This document shows, piece after piece, positions 60,589 to 64,000 of a stretch of DNA of 64,000 nucleotides. This DNA is from Erythrobacter sp047872805 (GTDB lineage Bacteria > Pseudomonadota > Alphaproteobacteria > Sphingomonadales > Sphingomonadaceae): the NCBI RefSeq assembly GCF_047872805.1, contig NZ_JBLQUK010000008.1, forward strand, positions 62,001 through 126,000, given 5' to 3'. Numbering within the stretch: the first letter of the stretch is position 1; the number at the start of each line of letters is the position of its first letter. The position numbers and the translations under genes were made by a program. The notes under the pieces are model-generated. The model was not told the origin of the DNA and did not search any database. It saw only the letters and a list, made by a program, of their open reading frames with translations.

Positions 60589-60813
60589 TTTTTCTGTGCA
60601 CCCCATCCGGGGCGCGGTATCCTCGCGCCTTTGGCGCTGCGGGCGGGCGGTCACCCTTGCGGCCCTTTGGGCCGATGCCCTTTTTCTGTGCACCCCATCC
60701 GGGGCGCGGTGTCCTCGCTCTCACGCCCTGCGGGCGCGTCGCTGCGGGCGGGCGGTCGCCCTTGCGGCCCTTTGGGCCGATGCTTTTCTGCGCACCCCAT
60801 CCGGGGCCCGGGT
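60589..60813. repeat. Tandem repeats (two ~92-103-bp units plus a partial) between 6S RNA and the cyclo-ligase gene
   Basis: Unit 1 starts at 60589 and unit 2 at 60681, each beginning TTTTTCTGTGCACCCCATCC and continuing with GCGGGCGGTC and CTTGCGGCCCTTTGGGCCGATGC; a third, partial unit starts at about 60784 (TTTTCTGCGCACCCCATCC). Unit 2 carries an ~11-bp expansion. Function unknown; it fills the space upstream of the start used here for the cyclo-ligase. Confidence 0.75.
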
Positions 60814-60856
60814 TCTGGCGCTTGCGGGCTCGGGCCGTGATGCTTACTTCGCTGTG

Positions 60857-61438
60857 ATGACCGCCCCTTGCACCAAATCCCAACTTCGCAAATCCCTGCG
60901 CGCCGCTCGGGTTGAGCATGTGGCGGATCTGGCCGAAGCGGTAAAGGGTCTGGTGTTCCATCGTCCGCCAGCCCCAATCCTCGCCAATATCGCGCCCGGT
61001 GCGGTCATCGGCCTGTATCATGCAGTCGGAGCCGAGGCCCCGGCGGACAACTATGCCCGGTTCTTCCACGAGGCCGGTCATACCATCGCCCTGCCCCACT
61101 TCGCCGCAATCGGCACCGCCATGCAATTCCGTCAATATAGCGACCCGCATGGGGGCAGCGACCTTTCCGCAGGGCCGTTCGGGATGGTGCAGCCATCCGC
61201 CGATGCAGCCGTGCTAACACCCGATGTTCTGTTTGTCCCGCTGGTCGGATTTACCGCCGACCTTGCGCGGCTGGGTCAGGGCGGCGGGCATTATGATCGC
61301 TGGCTGGCGGAACATCCGGGGCGCATGGCGATTGGGCTGGCATGGGACGTGCAACTGGTAGAAGCGCTCCCGGTAGAGCCACATGACGCGCCGCTGGATG
61401 CGGTTGTTACTCCCACTCGAATCTACGGTCTGAATTGA
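60857..61438 (+). CDS. 5-formyltetrahydrofolate cyclo-ligase
   Basis: 193 residues (ygfA/fau family). Converts 5-formyl-THF to 5,10-methenyl-THF using ATP. Family motifs: KSQLRKSLRAARV at the N-terminus, VIGLYHAVGAEAPADNYARFFHEAGHTIALP, and the C-terminal DVLFVPLVGFTADLARLGQGGGHYDRWLAEHPG with the GGGYYDR-like signature. Start ATG 60857 was chosen because the longer frame upstream runs through the tandem repeats. The following gene begins 12 bp later. Confidence 0.9.
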   Translation: MTAPCTKSQLRKSLRAARVEHVADLAEAVKGLVFHRPPAPILANIAPGAVIGLYHAVGAEAPADNYARFFHEAGHTIALPHFAAIGTAMQFRQYSDPHGGSDLSAGPFGMVQPSADAAVLTPDVLFVPLVGFTADLARLGQGGGHYDRWLAEHPGRMAIGLAWDVQLVEALPVEPHDAPLDAVVTPTRIYGLN

Positions 61439-61449
61439 GGAACCGAACC

Positions 61450-61701
61450 TTGCGCGACACCCCGACCTGGCGAATTCCGTTTGGCATCATTGGTCTGTTC
61501 ATGGCCTTGATGGTTTATGGCGTTGTCATTGCCCGGTATGCACCGGAAATTATTGGCGGGTGGCCGGGCCTCGCGCAGGCGGCGGTGTATCTGGTGCTTG
61601 GCCTGTTCTGGCTGTTGCCGCTCAAACGGTTTCTGATCTGGATGGAGACGGGCCGGTGGTCCGTTCCGACCGGTTCAGGGGACAAATCAGGCCAAGGCTG
61701 A
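61450..61701 (+). CDS. DUF2842 membrane protein
   Basis: 83 residues, two hydrophobic helices (IIGLFMALMVYGVVIARYA and AAVYLVLGLFWLLPL). N-terminus MRDTPTWRIPFGIIGLFMA matches the alphaproteobacterial DUF2842 family; function unknown. TTG start at 61450 has GAGGAAC 8 bases before it; an earlier TTG at 61435 overlapping the cyclo-ligase stop is less likely. Confidence 0.75.
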   Translation: MRDTPTWRIPFGIIGLFMALMVYGVVIARYAPEIIGGWPGLAQAAVYLVLGLFWLLPLKRFLIWMETGRWSVPTGSGDKSGQG

Positions 61702-61743
61702 TCCGCTCGCTGATATCCCGATCAATCCGAATTGGTTCCCAAG

Positions 61744-61820
61744 TGGCGCGAGTGACGGGACTTGAACCCGCGACCCTCGGCGTGACAGGCCGATACTCTA
61801 ACCAACTGAGCTACACCCGC
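61744..61820 (-). tRNA. tRNA-Asp(GTC)
   Basis: Minus strand: acceptor GCGGGTG with CACTCGC, D-loop AGCTCAGTTGGTTAGAG, anticodon loop CTGTCAC (anticodon GTC), T-arm GGGTTCAAGTCCC, encoded CCA. 77 nt. Confidence 0.95.
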
Positions 61821-61920
61821 GCATTACGGCGGCAGCGCCTCTTGGGAAGCAGCGCCACTAGGCCAGTGCATCGGGGCTGTCAACGCCCGCAACACCGCCC
61901 ATGGCGCATTTTTTTGGACC

Positions 61921-63225
61921 TCAATCCGCCAGCAGCAAAGCCGGCGTTTCGATCAGCCGTTTGACCTCCTGAATATAACTTGCTGCGTCATAGCCATCGA
62001 CCACGCGGTGATCGCAGCTGATCGAGATATTCATCAATTTGCGTTTCTCGATTCGCTCCCCGCCCATACCGTCGGAAACGAACATCGGGCGCTCGATTAT
62101 GCGGTTGGGCCCGATGATCGCAACCTCGGGCCGATTGATGACCGGGGTCGTCGCCACCCCGCCCAGCGGACCAAGCGAGGTCACCGTCAGCGTCGATCCC
62201 GAAAGCTCATCCGATTTCGCCGAGCCATCGCGCGCGGCATTGGCAAGCCGTCCGATCTCACTGGCAAGCTGCCACAGATTGCGCGCCTGCGCATCGCGGA
62301 TCACCGGCACCATCAAACCGCCATCGGTCTGCGTCGCCATGCCCAGATGCACTGCGCCGTGACGGGTGACGACGTTCGCTTCGTCATCATATCGCGCGTT
62401 GATCATCGGATAGGCTGGAATGACCTTGCAGAACGCCGTGATCAGCAGCGGGAGCATGGTCAGTTTCGGTCTGGACCCGCGCGCGCTGTTGAGGTCCGCG
62501 CGCAGCGCCTCCAGCGCGGTAACGTCGCATTCCTCGACATAGGTGAAATGCGGGATGTGGCGCTTGGCCGCGGCCATGTTCTGCGCAATCCGCTTGCGCA
62601 GGCCGATGACCTTGATCGCTTCATCCGCGCGGGCTTTGCCAGCGGGCGCAAACCCGCCGCCCGAATTATAGGCGAGGAATTGATCGAGATCGCCGTGGCG
62701 CACCCGGCCATCGTCTGCGGGCTTCACCTCGGCCAGATCAATCCCCAGATCGCGTGCGCGTTGACGCACGGCGGGGGATGCGAGAACTTTCTCTCCCCCT
62801 CCCGTTTGGGAGGGGGCCGGGGGGTGGGCTTCCGAGGATGCGGGGGATCCCGGGTTCGAGCGGGTGAGCGGTGCTGCCGGGGCTTTTTCCACCTTTACCG
62901 TGGCACCCCCATCCCCAACCCCTTCCCCCAAGGGAAGGGACTTTTCCCCTTCTACCTCATCTGGCACCTCATCCGGCACTTCGCCGTCCACTTCGACCAC
63001 CACCAACATCGAACCGACCGCGATCGTATCGCCTGCCTCGCCCGCGACCGCGATCACTTTGCCGCTGACCGGGCTTTCGATGTCGATCGTCGCCTTGTCG
63101 GTCATCACATCGACAAGGTGCTGGTCCTCTTCGACGCGGTCACCGACCTTGACCTGCCATTCGACGATTTCCGCCTCGGCCACGCCTTCGCCCACATCGG
63201 GCATGTTGAAAGTGAAATTTGCCAT
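61921..63225 (-). CDS. bkdB: Branched-chain 2-oxoacid dehydrogenase E2 (dihydrolipoyl acyltransferase)
   Basis: 434 residues. One lipoyl domain (DVMTDKATIDIESPVSG, lipoylated Lys near residue 44), a long Ala/Pro/Gly/Glu linker, an E3-binding domain (SPAVRQRARDLGIDLAEV) and the catalytic core with HRVVDGYDAA near the C-terminus. The neighbouring E1-beta has branched-chain features, so the complex probably decarboxylates 2-oxoisovalerate and related acids. Part of the linker is encoded by an intergenic-type hairpin repeat (see separate entry). The 3' end is close to tRNA-Asp. Confidence 0.85.
   Translation of the reverse strand: MANFTFNMPDVGEGVAEAEIVEWQVKVGDRVEEDQHLVDVMTDKATIDIESPVSGKVIAVAGEAGDTIAVGSMLVVVEVDGEVPDEVPDEVEGEKSLPLGEGVGDGGATVKVEKAPAAPLTRSNPGSPASSEAHPPAPSQTGGGEKVLASPAVRQRARDLGIDLAEVKPADDGRVRHGDLDQFLAYNSGGGFAPAGKARADEAIKVIGLRKRIAQNMAAAKRHIPHFTYVEECDVTALEALRADLNSARGSRPKLTMLPLLITAFCKVIPAYPMINARYDDEANVVTRHGAVHLGMATQTDGGLMVPVIRDAQARNLWQLASEIGRLANAARDGSAKSDELSGSTLTVTSLGPLGGVATTPVINRPEVAIIGPNRIIERPMFVSDGMGGERIEKRKLMNISISCDHRVVDGYDAASYIQEVKRLIETPALLLAD
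62790..62945. repeat. In-frame hairpin repeat within the E2 linker
   Basis: Two perfect short hairpins bracket ~110 bp: CCCCCTCCC-gttt-GGGAGGGGG (62795-62816) and CCCTTCCC-ccaa-GGGAAGGG (62920-62939). Translated on the minus strand they give strings such as KSLPLGEGVGDGG and HPPAPSQTGGGE, typical of intergenic palindromes read as protein. They lie in the flexible linker, where extra Pro/Gly/Ser/Glu residues are tolerated. Confidence 0.7.
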
Positions 63226-63277
63226 GGTTTCAGATCATCCTCTGGTGCGTGTCCGCGCCGCAATCGGGGCCAGATCC

Positions 63278-63445
63278 GGTTGACACATTTGACACAGTGT
63301 CAACCTGCATTTTTCTGCCCAACCTTCTAAAATAAAACAATATTCCGTTCAAAAGCCAGCTTGACACTTCTCCAACACATTTTCGCGCCTTCGGTCTTTT
63401 TCCTTGGATCCGAGCTGACACGACCGGGGCCAAGTAGGAAAGTGA
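63278..63445. repeat. TGACAC-type intergenic repeat, copy B
   Basis: Inverted repeat GGTTGACAC (63278-63286) / GTGTCAACC (63297-63305) with a third TTGACACA-like word inside. After 55 bases TTGACACTTCTCCAACA (63361-63377), then GTAGGAAAGTG near 63434. Same composition, order and spacing as the copy at 24060-24243. Lies between two minus-strand genes, so it is inside the bkd transcript. Confidence 0.65.
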
Positions 63446-63461
63446 TTTCGCTGCCGCCGCC

Positions 63462-64000
63462 CTACTCCGCCAGAATCTTGTCAATCGCCTCTCCGATACG
63501 GATCGGACCGGGGAAATAAGCCCATTCGAGACTGTGCGGATAGGGCGTGTCAAACCCGGTGACGCGCTCAACCGGTGCCTCCAGATGGTAAAAACACCTC
63601 TCCGTCACCAGCGCCGACAATTCCGCGCCAAAGCCGCTGGTTCGGGTCGCCTCATGGACGATCAGACAGCGCCCGGTTTTCTTTACCGAAGCCTCGATCG
63701 CCCCAATATCAAGCGGCACCAGTGTGCGCAGGTCGAGAATATCGGCATCCACGCCTTTGGCGCGGCACACCGCCTCTGCGACATGCACCATCGTGCCGTA
63801 AGCGATCACGGTCAGTTCCTCGCCCGCCGAAACATGCCGCGCCTTGCCCAGCGGCACCTTGTAATAGCCTTCGGGCACCACGCTGTCGGGGTGTTTTTTC
63901 CAGGGTTCGACCGGCTTGTCGTAAAAGCCGGTGAAGGGGCCGTTATAAATGCGTTTGGGTTCGAAAAATATCACCGGATCATTGTCTTCGATGCAGGAAA
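63462..64000 (-). CDS. Branched-chain 2-oxoacid dehydrogenase E1 component, beta subunit (partial)
   Basis: 5' end lies beyond the window; at least 179 residues are visible. The PVIFFEPKRIYNGPF strand, EGYYKVPLGKARHVSAGEELTVIAYGTMVHVAEAV and ILDLRTLVPLDIGAIEASVKKTGRCLIVHEAT are typical of branched-chain E1-beta (BkdA2/bkdAB type). Binds ThDP with the alpha subunit and feeds E2. The separation from E2 by 236 bp contains the TGACAC repeat. ThDP site itself is outside the window. Confidence 0.85.
   Translation of the reverse strand, partial: SCIEDNDPVIFFEPKRIYNGPFTGFYDKPVEPWKKHPDSVVPEGYYKVPLGKARHVSAGEELTVIAYGTMVHVAEAVCRAKGVDADILDLRTLVPLDIGAIEASVKKTGRCLIVHEATRTSGFGAELSALVTERCFYHLEAPVERVTGFDTPYPHSLEWAYFPGPIRIGEAIDKILAE

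Noticed and set aside
60589..60813. CRISPR array
   Set aside because: Units are ~92-103 bp and contiguous, with no short repeats and unique spacers, and no cas genes nearby.
60359..60856. N-terminal extension of the 5-formyl-THF cyclo-ligase reading through the tandem repeats and the 6S region
   Set aside because: The extension would translate repeats and the RNA candidate, and family members begin at the KSQLRKSLRAARV segment.
1..64000. Prophage, integrative element or insertion sequence
   Set aside because: No integrase, transposase, phage structural or conjugation gene seen; the three tRNA genes are not flanked by direct-repeat attachment sites that I could detect.

Overview
The window looks like a chromosomal segment of an alphaproteobacterium, most likely order Sphingomonadales and probably family Erythrobacteraceae. 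This is inferred from gene content: a DUF2842 protein, a zapA/6S RNA/formate-THF ligase cluster, an ScfR-type regulator divergent from a long isocitrate lyase, split imuAB/dnaE2 genes behind alphaproteobacterial LexA boxes, and a PrsK/PrsR PEP-CTERM regulatory locus. DNA is GC-rich throughout. I see no transposase, integrase, phage gene or CRISPR array. Most of the window is core metabolism and housekeeping.

Layout. 0-4.3 kb: ilvB-ilvN-ilvC behind a branched-chain-residue leader peptide and attenuator-like hairpin, then a DUF4329 protein. 4.8-7.2 kb: FMN-dependent L-lactate dehydrogenase-like enzyme, an I78 inhibitor lipoprotein and a YHS lipoprotein. 7.3-9.1 kb: leuA behind a possible leucine leader peptide. 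9.3-15.6 kb: esterase/beta-propeller protein, amidohydrolase, nitronate monooxygenase, an AHH nuclease-like gene with an unknown partner, and a flavodoxin-like protein. 15.6-24 kb: recJ, tRNA-Glu, then phoR-pstC-pstA-pstB-phoU-phoB. 24.2-31.9 kb: mutagenic SOS repair genes dnaE2, imuB and imuA interrupted by a periplasmic carbonic anhydrase and a PilZ protein. 32-35.5 kb: NSS transporter, panB, bile-acid-symporter-like permease. 35.5-41.9 kb: sugar transferase-prsK-prsR-TPR lipoprotein operon. 42-45.4 kb: ScfR-type regulator, aceA and a small downstream gene. 45.5-49.8 kb: M20 amidohydrolase, SLC13 permease, membrane protein, tRNA-Leu. 49.9-53.1 kb: efp-suhB, thiE and two small exported proteins. 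53.2-59.3 kb: tkt-gap-pgk-(NTF2-like)-(thioesterase)-fba. 59.5-61.8 kb: ZauP-like, zapA, 6S RNA candidate, tandem repeats, 5-formyl-THF cyclo-ligase, DUF2842, tRNA-Asp. 61.9-64 kb: E2 and partial E1-beta of a branched-chain 2-oxoacid dehydrogenase.

How the genes fit together. ilvBNC and leuA make valine, isoleucine and leucine; panB takes the valine precursor 2-oxoisovalerate to pantothenate; the bkd-like genes degrade the same 2-oxoacids. The pst/pho block is a phosphate-scavenging and sensing unit, although no pstS is present here. aceA gives the glyoxylate shunt, probably under the divergent ScfR-like regulator.

The least ordinary signal is repeat biology. Two related ~175-bp palindromic repeats sit in frame inside dnaE2, adding about 60 residues each. 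A different hairpin pair sits in frame in the E2 linker. A TGACAC-rich intergenic element occurs at least twice with conserved internal spacing. I did not find a clear novel defence or mobile system.
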